Assembly (NCBI RefSeq): GCF_900177645.1
Contig: NZ_FXAO01000012.1
Coordinates: 47,213 to 111,212 of the forward strand
Source: Arenibacter troitsensis
GTDB lineage: Bacteria; Bacteroidota; Bacteroidia; Flavobacteriales; Flavobacteriaceae
Length of the DNA stretch: 64,000 nucleotides
Reading direction: 5' to 3'
Below, one piece after another: positions 52,946-61,343 of the stretch. The position numbers were made by a program, and so were the translations under genes. How positions within the stretch are numbered: position 1 is the stretch's first letter; each line of letters starts with the position of its first letter. A model generated the notes under the pieces. That model was given only the letters and a program-made list of their open reading frames with translations, searched no databases and was not told the origin of the DNA.

Positions 52946-53584
52946 TTAGAGGTTCGGCTGTGGCGTCATCCTTAAATACGGCTTAATCTCTTCCACGCCT
53001 TTGGTGAATATTTTTTTGGCATCGTCTGTATTGATAGACGGACTTACTACTACCCTATCTCCATTTTCCCAGTTTGCAGGGGTGGCTACCTTGTGGTAAG
53101 CGGTTAATTGCAAGGAATCTATTACCCTAAGCAATTCGTGGAAATTACGTCCTGTGGATGCAGGATAAGTGATTATTAGTTTTACCGTTTTGTCCGGGGC
53201 TATGATGTAAACGGAACGTACGGTTAAACTGTCGTTCGCATTTGGATGGATCATATCGTATAGGGTAGAAACCTTTTTATCATCGTCGGCAATAATGGGA
53301 AAATTAACTGTGGTATGTTGTGTCTCATTAATATCCTTAATCCACTCACCATGAGATGCAACCCCATCAACGCTTAGTGCCAGCATTTTTACGTTTCGTT
53401 TATCGAACTCACCTTTGAATTTTGCGGCAGTACCCAATTCGGTCGTACATACTGGGGTAAAATCCGCCGGATGTGAAAATAAAATTCCCCATCCATCACC
53501 CAAATAATCATATAAATTGATCATTCCCATAGAACTATCAGCTGTAAAATCAGGGGCTACGTCGCCCAATCTTATTGTTGCCAT
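52946..53584 (-). CDS. 1-Cys peroxiredoxin (Prx6 type)
   Basis: 212 residues. Thiol peroxidase reducing H2O2 and organic peroxides. The peroxidatic Cys is in HPADFTPVCTTELG (about 46), and it is the only Cys in the protein, so there is no resolving Cys. Further Prx6 features: SVDGVASHGEWIKDI, FPIIADDDKKV, RSVYIIAPDKTVKL, the catalytic Arg in YPASTGRNFHELLRVIDSL (about 140) and a long C-terminal extension. Monocistronic. Confidence 0.95.
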   Translation of the reverse strand: MATIRLGDVAPDFTADSSMGMINLYDYLGDGWGILFSHPADFTPVCTTELGTAAKFKGEFDKRNVKMLALSVDGVASHGEWIKDINETQHTTVNFPIIADDDKKVSTLYDMIHPNANDSLTVRSVYIIAPDKTVKLIITYPASTGRNFHELLRVIDSLQLTAYHKVATPANWENGDRVVVSPSINTDDAKKIFTKGVEEIKPYLRMTPQPNL

Positions 53585-53948
53585 ATTTTAGTGTTTTTAA
53601 TTAAAATTTTATTATCCTATAAAATTAGTAGATTATATTGGAACCAACTTTTTTTTAAGGTTAAAAATGTATTAAAATTTAACAAAAAATAGCTGGCTCC
53701 TAGTCTTTTTTTTGTTTGATCGCATATTTCGCCCTTGTTTTTTAAATTACTGAAATTCAGATACTATCAATTATTATTGCATCATATGCTTTGTTTTTTT
53801 TGTGAAGTTCTCCTTTTTGTGAATAGAGGGCTTCCATTGCGCCAACAATATTCCAACCCTAATAATATACGGGAGCAATATTAAAATTGAGCCCTATTAT
53901 TTATTGTGTTTACTGTTTTTATTCAATTTACTTCTTTAATTTTATATT
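53585..53948. other. 364-bp gene-free gap between divergent genes
   Basis: Very A+T-rich with many T-tracts; two related phrases (TTTTTTTTGTGAAGTTC and CCTTTTTGTGAATAG) lie near 53800. No gene or clear promoter box. Confidence 0.45.
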
Positions 53949-54500
53949 ATGGAAGAAAGCACCTTAGAAGAATTGAAATATCCCATTGGCCATTTTGTAT
54001 TTCCAAAGATGGTAAATGATGTAACGCTGTCCGATTGGATCTCCGAATTGGAGGCATTGCCCACCCGTTTGGAGGACTTGGTAGTTCACCTAAGCGAACA
54101 GCAATTAAATACACCGTATAGGCCAGGTGGTTGGACAATTAGGCAGTTGGTACATCATATTGGAGATAGCCATCACAATAGTTATACTAGATTTAAATGG
54201 GCTTTGACCGAGGATAATCCTATTATCAAAGCTTATGATGAGAAGGAATGGAGCAAGCTATCTGATGCCAATAATGCCCCAATAATACTTTCCTTAAACT
54301 ATCTTAAGGCACTGCATGCAAAGTTGGTATATCTATTAAAAGGTTTGTCCAAGGCAGATTTGGAAAGGGTATACATACATCCCGATGGTCATATAGCTGT
54401 AAGCCTTTTGGAGAATATAGGAAAATACGCCTGGCACGGCAATCATCATTTGGCCCATATAGAAGGAATCATTGATAGGAAGGGATGGAGTTGCCCATAA
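53949..54500 (+). CDS. YfiT/DinB-like metal-dependent transferase or hydrolase
   Basis: 183 residues, four-helix DinB fold. His ligands expected for the metal site are visible in LVHHIGDSHHNSYTRFKWAL (about 68-76) and YAWHGNHHLAHIEGI (about 158-169). The N-terminus LKYPIGHFVFP and YRPGGWTIRQ are typical of the YfiT (BstA-like) group, some of which conjugate bacillithiol to toxic compounds. The actual substrate is unknown. Monocistronic. Confidence 0.85.
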   Translation: MEESTLEELKYPIGHFVFPKMVNDVTLSDWISELEALPTRLEDLVVHLSEQQLNTPYRPGGWTIRQLVHHIGDSHHNSYTRFKWALTEDNPIIKAYDEKEWSKLSDANNAPIILSLNYLKALHAKLVYLLKGLSKADLERVYIHPDGHIAVSLLENIGKYAWHGNHHLAHIEGIIDRKGWSCP

Positions 54501-54572
54501 TTTCTTAGGGTATAATTTGGTGGTATAGCCATTTACCTGACCTAGCCAGTAGTTTAAAAACGCAGCTGTAAG

Positions 54573-55133
54573 CTACTGTTTTTTCCATTTTATATTACAG
54601 CCCATACTCGGTTTTTGTTTCGCACTTATTTCGGTACCACTAAGAAGGGCATCCATCGCCGTTCTTAGATCTTCCCCTGTAACGGGTAGACCATTTCCGG
54701 GGCGGGAGTCATCAAACTGCCCTCTATATACCAACTTTAAATCGGTATCGAATAAATAAAAATCAGGGGTACATGCCGCATCATACGCTTTGGCCACCTC
54801 TTGACTCTCATCGTACAAATAAGGAAAGGTGTATTTCTGTTCTTTACTTATAAGTTTCATTAAATGGGGCGCATCCTGAGGATAGTTTTCTACGTCATTG
54901 CTTGAAATTGCTATAAAAGAAATATCTTTAATTTGATATTCCGATGCGGTTTTGACGATTTCGGCGTTCAAATGTTTAACAAAAGGGCAGTGATTGCAGA
55001 TGAACAATATTACGGTGCCCTTGGAGCCTTTTAAGTCTTGGAGGCTTTTGTGTTGGTCCGTAGTGGTATCGAGTAGTTTAAAGTTGGGTGCTAATGTGCC
55101 CAAAGGAAGCATATTACTGGGTGTATTGGCCAT
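54573..55133 (-). CDS. thioredoxin-fold protein with CNHC motif
   Basis: 186 residues. AhpC/TlpA-type thioredoxin fold with active site FICNHCPFVKHLN (Cys-Asn-His-Cys, about 46), LGTLAPNFKLLDTTTDQHKS at the start, FIAISSNDVENYPQDAP (about 75), and CTPDFYLFDTDLKLVYRGQF (about 117). There is no signal peptide, so it is cytosolic. This CNHC subgroup is common in Bacteroidota and is presumed to be a thiol oxidoreductase. Confidence 0.85.
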   Translation of the reverse strand: MANTPSNMLPLGTLAPNFKLLDTTTDQHKSLQDLKGSKGTVILFICNHCPFVKHLNAEIVKTASEYQIKDISFIAISSNDVENYPQDAPHLMKLISKEQKYTFPYLYDESQEVAKAYDAACTPDFYLFDTDLKLVYRGQFDDSRPGNGLPVTGEDLRTAMDALLSGTEISAKQKPSMGCNIKWKKQ

Positions 55134-55329
55134 GACTTTAATTTTTTTTATAGGTCTTATACAAAGTTAAAGGAAATGCTAGATACTTGTATACAGTTCC
55201 GGCATTTGTTATTTTGTGATGAACTGTAAAAAGTTAAAAGCTGATTAAAGATGAAAGAGGCTATACGCGTTCAAAATAAAATGCGGTTACATGTAATATG
55301 TAGCACTGGAGTATAAATAAGAATTGGGG
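55134..55329. other. Gene-free stretch upstream of the Cys-rich microORF
   Basis: No gene, terminator or motif seen. Together with the microORF it makes up a 364-bp gap between the thioredoxin and csaA genes. Confidence 0.4.
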
Positions 55330-55337
55330 TACCTTTG
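55330..55337 (+). promoter_or_regulatory. -7 promoter box (TACCTTTG) before a Cys-rich microORF
   Basis: Exact TAnnTTTG match; the ATG of the microORF follows 7 bases later, while csaA starts at 55498. Confidence 0.4.
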
Positions 55338-55344
55338 TGGGTTG

Positions 55345-55470
55345 ATGATAAATGTGATTTACTATGGTGGATGTGTAGGATCAAACGAACTGGATTACCA
55401 AAGGGTTGGCAAAGAAGTTGCCACTTTTGGCGCATGTTGTATGGACACAGGATGTAATTGTTCCCTGTAA
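55345..55470 (+). CDS. possible 41-residue Cys-rich microprotein
   Basis: Frame from ATG 55345 to TAA 55470. The product has five Cys: NVIYYGGCVG (Cys10) and TFGACCMDTGCNCSL (Cys31, 32, 37, 39), a pattern that could bind a metal. No family recognised. Support comes from the promoter box right before it and from the lack of another gene in the gap. It could instead be a csaA leader. Confidence 0.4.
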   Translation: MINVIYYGGCVGSNELDYQRVGKEVATFGACCMDTGCNCSL

Positions 55471-55497
55471 AATAATTGATAAACTTTGAATTGTTAG

Positions 55498-55836
55498 ATG
55501 AACGAAACTATTACTTGGCCCGATTTTTCCAAAATAGATATGAGAGTGGGCACTATTATTGAAATTAAAGATTTTCCAGAGGCTAGGAAACCTGCCTATC
55601 AAATTCATGTGGATTTTGGCAAGCATATAGGCATTAGGAAAACATCCGCACAAATAACGCAAAGGTATTCCAAGGAAGAACTATTGGGGAAGCAGATAAT
55701 TGCGGTGGTTAATTTTCCTAAAAAACAAATTGCAAATTTTATGAGCGAATGTCTTATATTAGGGGCTGTTGACGGTTCCGATGTAATATTGTTGCAGCCG
55801 CAGGCCGAAGTTGACAATGGACTTAAAATTTCGTAA
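55498..55836 (+). CDS. csaA: CsaA-type tRNA-binding protein
   Basis: 112 residues, one EMAP/TRBP111-like OB-fold. Seen: FSKIDMRVGTIIEIKDFPEARKP (shortened: DMRVGTIIEIKDFPEARKP, about 13), DFGKHIGIRKTSAQITQRY (about 40), IIAVVNFPKKQIANFMSEC (about 70) and the C-terminal SDVILLQP. CsaA binds tRNA and has chaperone-like activity. Three bases separate it from the symporter gene, which forms an operon with plsC. Confidence 0.94.
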   Translation: MNETITWPDFSKIDMRVGTIIEIKDFPEARKPAYQIHVDFGKHIGIRKTSAQITQRYSKEELLGKQIIAVVNFPKKQIANFMSECLILGAVDGSDVILLQPQAEVDNGLKIS

Positions 55837-55839
55837 TTT

Positions 55840-56760
55840 TTGGTAACTATCCCCCTGGATAAGATTCATATAGATTTTAACGAACAATCACTCTGGGTGC
55901 TCAATATGGCGTTGGCCCTAGTGATGTTTGGGATTGCTTTGGATATTTCCGTAGATGACTTTAAACGTTTGGCAAGAAAACCCAGGTCACTCTTTGTGGG
56001 TGTTTTGAGCCAGTTTGTGTTATTGCCGGCCGTAACCTTTATATTGGTTTTGTTGGTGGAACCCCTGCCGAGTATTGCTTTGGGAATGTTCATGGTAGCC
56101 GCATGTCCCGGGGGCAATATTTCCAATTTTATCACTCATTTGGCCAAGGGCAATACGGCCTTGTCCGTAAGCTTAACGGCTATGGCCACCTTACTGGCCG
56201 TCTTTATGACCCCATTGAACCTACAGTTGTGGGGTTCCCTTTATGGGCCAACAGCATCAATCCTTAAAGAAGTAGCCATTGCACCTTTTTCCATGGTGAA
56301 ATTGGTGGCATTGCTTTTGGCATTGCCATTGTTTTTAGGGATGTGGTTAAACCATATCAGACCAAAATTTGCTTCTAAAATTGCCAAGGTTCTAAAAGTA
56401 CTTTCCTTGGTGTTTTTTATAACCCTCATTTTTATTGCCTTGTATGATAATAGGGATATTTTTATGGAATATGTGCTCTATGTATTCTGGATAGTAGTTT
56501 TACACAACCTGTTGGCTTTTGTTACAGGCTATTCGGTGGCCAATTTTTTTAGGCTTTCGCAGAAGGATAAAAGAACAATTGGCATTGAAACCGGAATTCA
56601 GAATTCAGGTCTGGGATTATTGCTCATATTTACTTTTTTTGACGGAATGGGCGGCATGGCACTTTTGGCTGCTTTTTGGGGTATATGGCACTTGATATCC
56701 GGTTTGGCCATCGCTACTTTTTGGGGTTATTTTCCAATTGATAAAGAAGAATTTGTTTGA
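55840..56760 (+). CDS. bile acid:sodium symporter family transporter
   Basis: 306 residues from a TTG start; a later ATG at 55906 would remove residues before TM1. About nine to ten membrane segments. Motifs of the BASS/SBF family: ALVMFGIALDISVDDFKRL (about 28), MVAACPGGNISNFITHLAKG (about 87-106, Na+-binding region) and TIGIETGIQNSGLGLLLIF (about 247). Substrates in this family are organic acids including bile acids and pantoate; the substrate here is unknown. It overlaps plsC by four bases. Confidence 0.88.
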   Translation: MVTIPLDKIHIDFNEQSLWVLNMALALVMFGIALDISVDDFKRLARKPRSLFVGVLSQFVLLPAVTFILVLLVEPLPSIALGMFMVAACPGGNISNFITHLAKGNTALSVSLTAMATLLAVFMTPLNLQLWGSLYGPTASILKEVAIAPFSMVKLVALLLALPLFLGMWLNHIRPKFASKIAKVLKVLSLVFFITLIFIALYDNRDIFMEYVLYVFWIVVLHNLLAFVTGYSVANFFRLSQKDKRTIGIETGIQNSGLGLLLIFTFFDGMGGMALLAAFWGIWHLISGLAIATFWGYFPIDKEEFV

Positions 56761-57809
56761 GAAGACTGGGCTATCTTATTATTTGGGTTTGGATACGTAC
56801 GGCCTTGACTTTTTATTTTTCCAAAATAAAGATCGAAGGGTTGCAAAATGTACCTTCGGGAAAACCAATAATGTTTTTGGCAAATCATCAAAACGCTTTG
56901 CTAGATGCCTTATTGATAGCAACCCATTGTAGTCGTAAACCTTATTTCCTAACTAGGTCCGATGTATTTAAGACGGCCGTTCTAAAGTCCTTTTTCGAAT
57001 TTTTACAGATGATTCCCGTGTACAGGATTAGGGACGGAAAGAATTCACTGGCGGGCAATAATGCCATTTTTGAACGCTGCTCCAAATTGCTCCAAGGAAG
57101 AGAGGCCATTCTTCTATTTCCAGAAGGAAACCATTCGTTAAAACGTCGGGTTCGGCCATTGAGCAAAGGGTTTACCCGTATTTTATTTCTGGCTTTGGAA
57201 AATAATCCGTCATTGGATATCGGTATTGTGCCCATTGGTGTGAATTATGCCAACGCCGAAAAGTTTCCCGACAAGGCTGCATTGTATTATGGCAAAGAGA
57301 TAAGGGTCCAGGATTTTTTCAATAAAGAGGATTTGACAGGATCTGTAGGCCGACTTAAGGAGGAGGTGTATCATCAATTAAAAAAGCTCACCACCCATAT
57401 AGATGAAGAATCAAGTTATGGGGACATAGTAGGTAAATTGGATAGGGCCAATGTAGATTATTTAGATCCTGTGCGGGTTAATATTATTTTGGAAAAAGAG
57501 GCCTTCCCTGTCCATGGGTCAATTGGAAAAGGAGAAATTGGGCCAAAGTATTACATTTTAAGGGGGTTACTTTTTGTTTTGAATATTCCAATGATCGTTA
57601 TTTGGTCAAAAGTGATTAAACCAAAGGTAAGTGAACCGGAATTTTTGAGTACGGTGCGATTTATGTACGGCTTAATATTTTTTCCTTTTTTTTATCTTTT
57701 ATTGTTTGCCGGCTTGCTTACTTTCCTGAATTGGCCTTTTGCTTTAACTGTGTGCATTGCCCATATAGCTCTATACGTGATCCTGGTTAAATTGTGGTGG
57801 AAAGACTAA
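56757..57809 (+). CDS. 1-acyl-glycerol-3-phosphate acyltransferase-like protein (PlsC superfamily)
   Basis: 350 residues from a TTG start that overlaps the upstream stop (TTGA). Acyltransferase domain about 30-230: the catalytic His/Asp motif is ANHQNALLDALL, i.e. H-x5-D rather than the usual H-x4-D, and the second motif is LFPEGNHSLKRRVRPLSKG (about 122). H-x-N-x3-D is a form I recall from the Gat1/Gpt2-type branch. Two or three C-terminal membrane helices follow (LRGLLFVLNIPMIVIW; LIFFPFFYLLLFAGLLTFL). It probably acylates a glycerol-3-phosphate derivative in phospholipid synthesis. Confidence 0.85.
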   Translation: MRRLGYLIIWVWIRTALTFYFSKIKIEGLQNVPSGKPIMFLANHQNALLDALLIATHCSRKPYFLTRSDVFKTAVLKSFFEFLQMIPVYRIRDGKNSLAGNNAIFERCSKLLQGREAILLFPEGNHSLKRRVRPLSKGFTRILFLALENNPSLDIGIVPIGVNYANAEKFPDKAALYYGKEIRVQDFFNKEDLTGSVGRLKEEVYHQLKKLTTHIDEESSYGDIVGKLDRANVDYLDPVRVNIILEKEAFPVHGSIGKGEIGPKYYILRGLLFVLNIPMIVIWSKVIKPKVSEPEFLSTVRFMYGLIFFPFFYLLLFAGLLTFLNWPFALTVCIAHIALYVILVKLWWKD

Positions 57810-57824
57810 AAACCGGGTTAAAAT

Positions 57825-57853
57825 AAAAACGGCCCCAATTTACTGGGACCGTT
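57825..57853 (-). terminator. Terminator for the PUR-family gene
   Basis: AACGG-CCCCA pairs with TGGGA-CCGTT; on the reverse strand T5 follows. Confidence 0.7.
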
Positions 57854-57877
57854 ATGCTCTTATAAAAAATAGGATGA

Positions 57878-58249
57878 TTAAATATCGTCAAAGCTTACAT
57901 CTGTAAAACTATCTGTAGAGCTGATAGATCCATTTTCCTCGGAATCTTCCTTTTTAAAATCTTTTTGGTGACGTTCGGAAATAACTTCAACTCCTTTTTC
58001 ATCGATAATGTAATCCATCATCTCATCCAAATTCTCCTTAAAGGCAGTAAAGTCTTCCTTGTATAAATAAATCTTGTGCTTTTTATAATGAAAAGAACCA
58101 TCGTCATGGGTGAACTTTTTGCTTTCGGTAACCGTTAAGTAGTAATCTCCTGCCTTTGTGCTTCTAACATCGAAAAAATAAGTTCTTCTTCCTGCTCTTA
58201 AAACTTTTGAATAAATTTCTTCTTGGTCCATTAAATCTTTATCGCTCAT
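57878..58249 (-). CDS. PUR-family DNA/RNA-binding protein (DUF3276)
   Basis: 123 residues. One PUR-alpha-like repeat: EIYSKVLRAGRRTYFFDVRS (about 11-30), DYYLTVTESKKF (about 36), KHKIYLYKEDFTAFKENLDEM (about 58) followed by an acidic C-terminal tail. DUF3276 proteins have the same whirly-like fold as eukaryotic Pur-alpha and bind single-stranded nucleic acid. Targets are unknown. Monocistronic. Confidence 0.88.
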   Translation of the reverse strand: MSDKDLMDQEEIYSKVLRAGRRTYFFDVRSTKAGDYYLTVTESKKFTHDDGSFHYKKHKIYLYKEDFTAFKENLDEMMDYIIDEKGVEVISERHQKDFKKEDSEENGSISSTDSFTDVSFDDI

Positions 58250-58329
58250 TTCGTCTAGTGTATAGTTAATTTTTCATAGGTATATATCTGTCAAAAGTGG
58301 AAAAAAAAACCTAATATAACAACATTTTT

Positions 58330-60084
58330 CTATTTTTCTTTCTCAGAAAGTTGGTGCATATAAAGCTCCTTGTAGTATCCTTCTACGGAATTTAATTCTT
58401 CATGTGTACCTTCCTGTATTAATTTTCCATTTTCCAAAACTATAATTTTATCCGCGTTTTTAGCTGATGAAACCCTATGGCTTACTATAAGGGTGGTCTT
58501 GTTTTTGGATTCTTTTTTTAGTTGGTTTAAAATTTCTTCTTCCGTTTCGGTATCCACAGCGGAAAGACAATCATCGAAAAGATAGATTTGCGGGTCTTTA
58601 AGAAGGGCGCGTGCAATTGAAACACGTTGTTTTTGACCCCCGCTTAAAGTGATGCCCCTTTCTCCCAAAACCGTCTCGTACTGTTTGTTGAAACCCATGA
58701 TATTCTCATGTACTACCGCTTTCTTGGCAACGGCAATAATTTCCTCATCTGTTGAATTTTCTTTTCCAAACTTAATATTGTTTTTTATGGTATCCGAAAA
58801 AAGGAAAGCATCCTGGGGTACCGCCCCAATGGATTGTCGCAGGCTTTGCAGATTTAATTCCTTAATTGGTACGTCATCTATAAGGATTTCTCCGGAGTCA
58901 ATATCGTACAAACGGGCAATTAGGTCCAATATGGTTGATTTCCCTGAACCGGTTTTTCCCAATATGGCAACTGTCTGGCCCTTGTTTACCGTAAAAGATA
59001 TGTTGTTAAGGGCAGTAATGTTGGTGTCCTCGTAGGTGAAGGTTACATTTTTAAACTCAATTTTTCCTTTAATAGGGGTTTCCTCCTTAACCGTACTTAC
59101 GATGTTGGGTTCTTCCTGCAAAAATTGATTTATACGTTTTTGCGAGGCTTCCGCCCGTTGCACTATGGAGGTAACCCAACCCACAACGGCTACCGGCCAG
59201 GTAAGCATGTTTACATATAGGATAAACTCGGCTATGATTCCAATAGAGGCTATTTCTCCATCTATATATTGTTTGCCACCAATGTAGATGACAAAAATAT
59301 TACTGATCCCGATCAACAGAATCATCAGTGGGAAGAACCAGGCATTGACTTTGGCCAAATCCATACTTTTGCTTTTTCCGTCCAGTGCCAAATTGTTCAA
59401 CTCGGCATTTACTTTGGGTTCCAAGGCATACGCTTTAATGACCGAAATTCCTGAAAAGGATTCCTGGGTAAAAGTGGAAAGGGTTGACAAAAATTCCTGT
59501 ACAATTGTACTGCGTTTATGTATGATTTTGCTGATCTGATAGATCAATACGGAAAGTATGGGTAAGGGTAGCAAGGCATATAAAGCCAGAACGGGAGCCT
59601 TGATAAACATTAGCGGCACCAGGCAAACAAAAAGAGTTAGTGTTTGTATGCCGTACATAATGGCCGGCCCACCATACAATCTTACCTGATTTACATCTTC
59701 ACTTATCCTATTCATTAGATCACCTGTCCTATTTTTTTTGTAAAAATTAAGACTCAATAGTTGGTAATGGTCAAATACTTCATTCTTTAAATCATATTCA
59801 ATGTACCGGGAAACATTAATAATGGTCTGCCTCATCAGAAATGTAAAAAAACCGGACAACAGTGCTGCTCCTACTATAATCAGTATGTATTCCAATAACA
59901 TTTCCTTGGCTTCGGACTTCAGGATATTATTACCTATATAACCTTCAACAACTTCAATGGATTTTTTTACATATGAGGGCATGACCAATTGAAAAATACG
60001 GGCAACCATAGTAATTATGATACCAACAAGAAGCTTAAATCGGTACTTCCTAAAATATTTATTTAGATGTTGAAGTTCTTTCAT
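58330..60084 (-). CDS. ABC exporter, fused permease and ATPase (MsbA/MDR-like)
   Basis: 584 residues. Six membrane helices in 1-320, then an ATPase: Walker A AILGKTGSGKSTILDLIAR (about 370), Q-loop GAVPQDAFLF (about 415), signature LSGGQKQR (about 475), Walker B QIYLFDDCLSAVD (about 495), H-loop IVSHRVSS (about 530). The Walker B carries DD in place of the usual DE, so the catalytic base Glu is Asp. It forms a homodimeric exporter of lipids or drugs; substrate unknown. Confidence 0.93.
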   Translation of the reverse strand: MKELQHLNKYFRKYRFKLLVGIIITMVARIFQLVMPSYVKKSIEVVEGYIGNNILKSEAKEMLLEYILIIVGAALLSGFFTFLMRQTIINVSRYIEYDLKNEVFDHYQLLSLNFYKKNRTGDLMNRISEDVNQVRLYGGPAIMYGIQTLTLFVCLVPLMFIKAPVLALYALLPLPILSVLIYQISKIIHKRSTIVQEFLSTLSTFTQESFSGISVIKAYALEPKVNAELNNLALDGKSKSMDLAKVNAWFFPLMILLIGISNIFVIYIGGKQYIDGEIASIGIIAEFILYVNMLTWPVAVVGWVTSIVQRAEASQKRINQFLQEEPNIVSTVKEETPIKGKIEFKNVTFTYEDTNITALNNISFTVNKGQTVAILGKTGSGKSTILDLIARLYDIDSGEILIDDVPIKELNLQSLRQSIGAVPQDAFLFSDTIKNNIKFGKENSTDEEIIAVAKKAVVHENIMGFNKQYETVLGERGITLSGGQKQRVSIARALLKDPQIYLFDDCLSAVDTETEEEILNQLKKESKNKTTLIVSHRVSSAKNADKIIVLENGKLIQEGTHEELNSVEGYYKELYMHQLSEKEK

Positions 60085-60215
60085 CGGTTATGAAACAGGA
60101 ATTGCAGGAATTTGGATTACAATTCGGCAAAGATAGTTTTTTGAATCTTAACCAAATGTTATAAAACACATAAGATAATACCCAAAAAGGTAGTTAGGAT
60201 TAAAAAATATAATCC

Positions 60216-60223
60216 TATTTTTG
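60216..60223 (+). promoter_or_regulatory. -7 promoter box (TATTTTTG) for nusB
   Basis: Exact TAnnTTTG match 40 bases before ATG 60264. Confidence 0.45.
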
Positions 60224-60263
60224 TACCCGAAAGTTTTATATATCTTACTAAAGTTCTTTAAAA

Positions 60264-61211
60264 ATGCTTACAAGAAGGCACATTAGGGTTAAAGTTATGC
60301 AATGTATTTATGCATTGACGCAATCGAAGGATGATTCCCTTGAAAAACAAGAGAAATTTTTAAAAGTAAGCATAGAGAACATGTACACGCTTTACCTGTT
60401 GATGCTGAGCCTTTTTATAGAGTTGCATGAAAGGGCAGAGAATCAGTTAAGCCTTTCCTCAAAAAAATATCTAAAAAACACTACGGATTCTTATCCCAAC
60501 AAGGAAAAATTCCTGAGGAATAAACTTTTGCTTCAAATTGCCGAGAACAAGACGCTAAAGGATGAATTGTCCAAAAGAAAATTGAACAACTGGTATTTGA
60601 ACGAAGAGTATATCAGGATAATCTACAATGAGGTTATGGAAAGCGATATATATGCCAAATATATGTCCAATCCGGATAGCACTTATGAAGAGGACAAAAA
60701 GCTTATTATAGATTTGTTCCGGGATATAATTGCACCCAACGAGAAGATATACGATTATTTTGAAGATGACAAATTAACATGGGTAGACGACATCCCCATT
60801 GTAAATACCTTTCTTTTAAAGCAGTTTAAAAAAGTGAAGGAAAGCACTGTTCCGTCTTATTTTTTGCCGCCCCTATTTAAGGATGAGGACGATATGGTAT
60901 ATGCCAATAGGCTTTTAACGAAAACATTGTTGAACAATTCCAAATTGGAACAGGAGATAGAGGGGAAAACCCCCAATTGGGATAAGGATCGAATTGCGGA
61001 CATTGATGCCATACTTTTAAAAATGGCAATCTGCGAGCTGCTCAATTTTCCATCCATACCGGAACGGGTTACCATAAACGAATTTTTAGAGATTGCCAAG
61101 GAATACTCCACTCCCAAGAGTAGCATATTCATTAATGGAATTTTGGATAAGCTGGTAAGGGAATATAAGGACGATGGAAAACTAAAAAAAGTTGGTAGGG
61201 GTTTGTTATAA
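60264..61211 (+). CDS. nusB: transcription antitermination factor NusB, long form
   Basis: 315 residues against about 140 in E. coli. The start LTRRHIRVKVMQCIYALTQ is the NusB N-terminus, and the C-terminal ~100 residues carry the NusB fold (NWDKDRIADIDAILLKMAIC; ERVTINEFLEIAKEYSTPKS; FINGILDKLVREY). Between them lies an extra helical segment of about 160 residues. This long form is usual for flavobacteria, as I recall. NusB acts in rRNA antitermination. It heads an apparent operon with DUF1573 and yajC. Confidence 0.92.
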   Translation: MLTRRHIRVKVMQCIYALTQSKDDSLEKQEKFLKVSIENMYTLYLLMLSLFIELHERAENQLSLSSKKYLKNTTDSYPNKEKFLRNKLLLQIAENKTLKDELSKRKLNNWYLNEEYIRIIYNEVMESDIYAKYMSNPDSTYEEDKKLIIDLFRDIIAPNEKIYDYFEDDKLTWVDDIPIVNTFLLKQFKKVKESTVPSYFLPPLFKDEDDMVYANRLLTKTLLNNSKLEQEIEGKTPNWDKDRIADIDAILLKMAICELLNFPSIPERVTINEFLEIAKEYSTPKSSIFINGILDKLVREYKDDGKLKKVGRGLL

Positions 61212-61223
61212 ACAAATATTCCT

Positions 61224-61231
61224 TAATTTTG
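61224..61231 (+). promoter_or_regulatory. -7 promoter box (TAATTTTG) before the DUF1573 lipoprotein
   Basis: Exact TAnnTTTG match. The leader to ATG 61344 is about 105 bases and includes a 14-codon frame at 61253 (starting MKRTILILEI). Confidence 0.45.
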
Positions 61232-61343
61232 CGCAAATAAAAATTAATAGGGATGAAAAGAACCATATTAATTCTTGAAATCCACCAAGATTATTAATGG
61301 CGAATTACATTTTACCTTTTAATAAATAATTAAATTTAAACAG

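Noticed and set aside
53585..53948. Gene in the 364-bp gap upstream of the peroxiredoxin.
   Set aside because: No open frame of useful length in either direction; only T-tracts.
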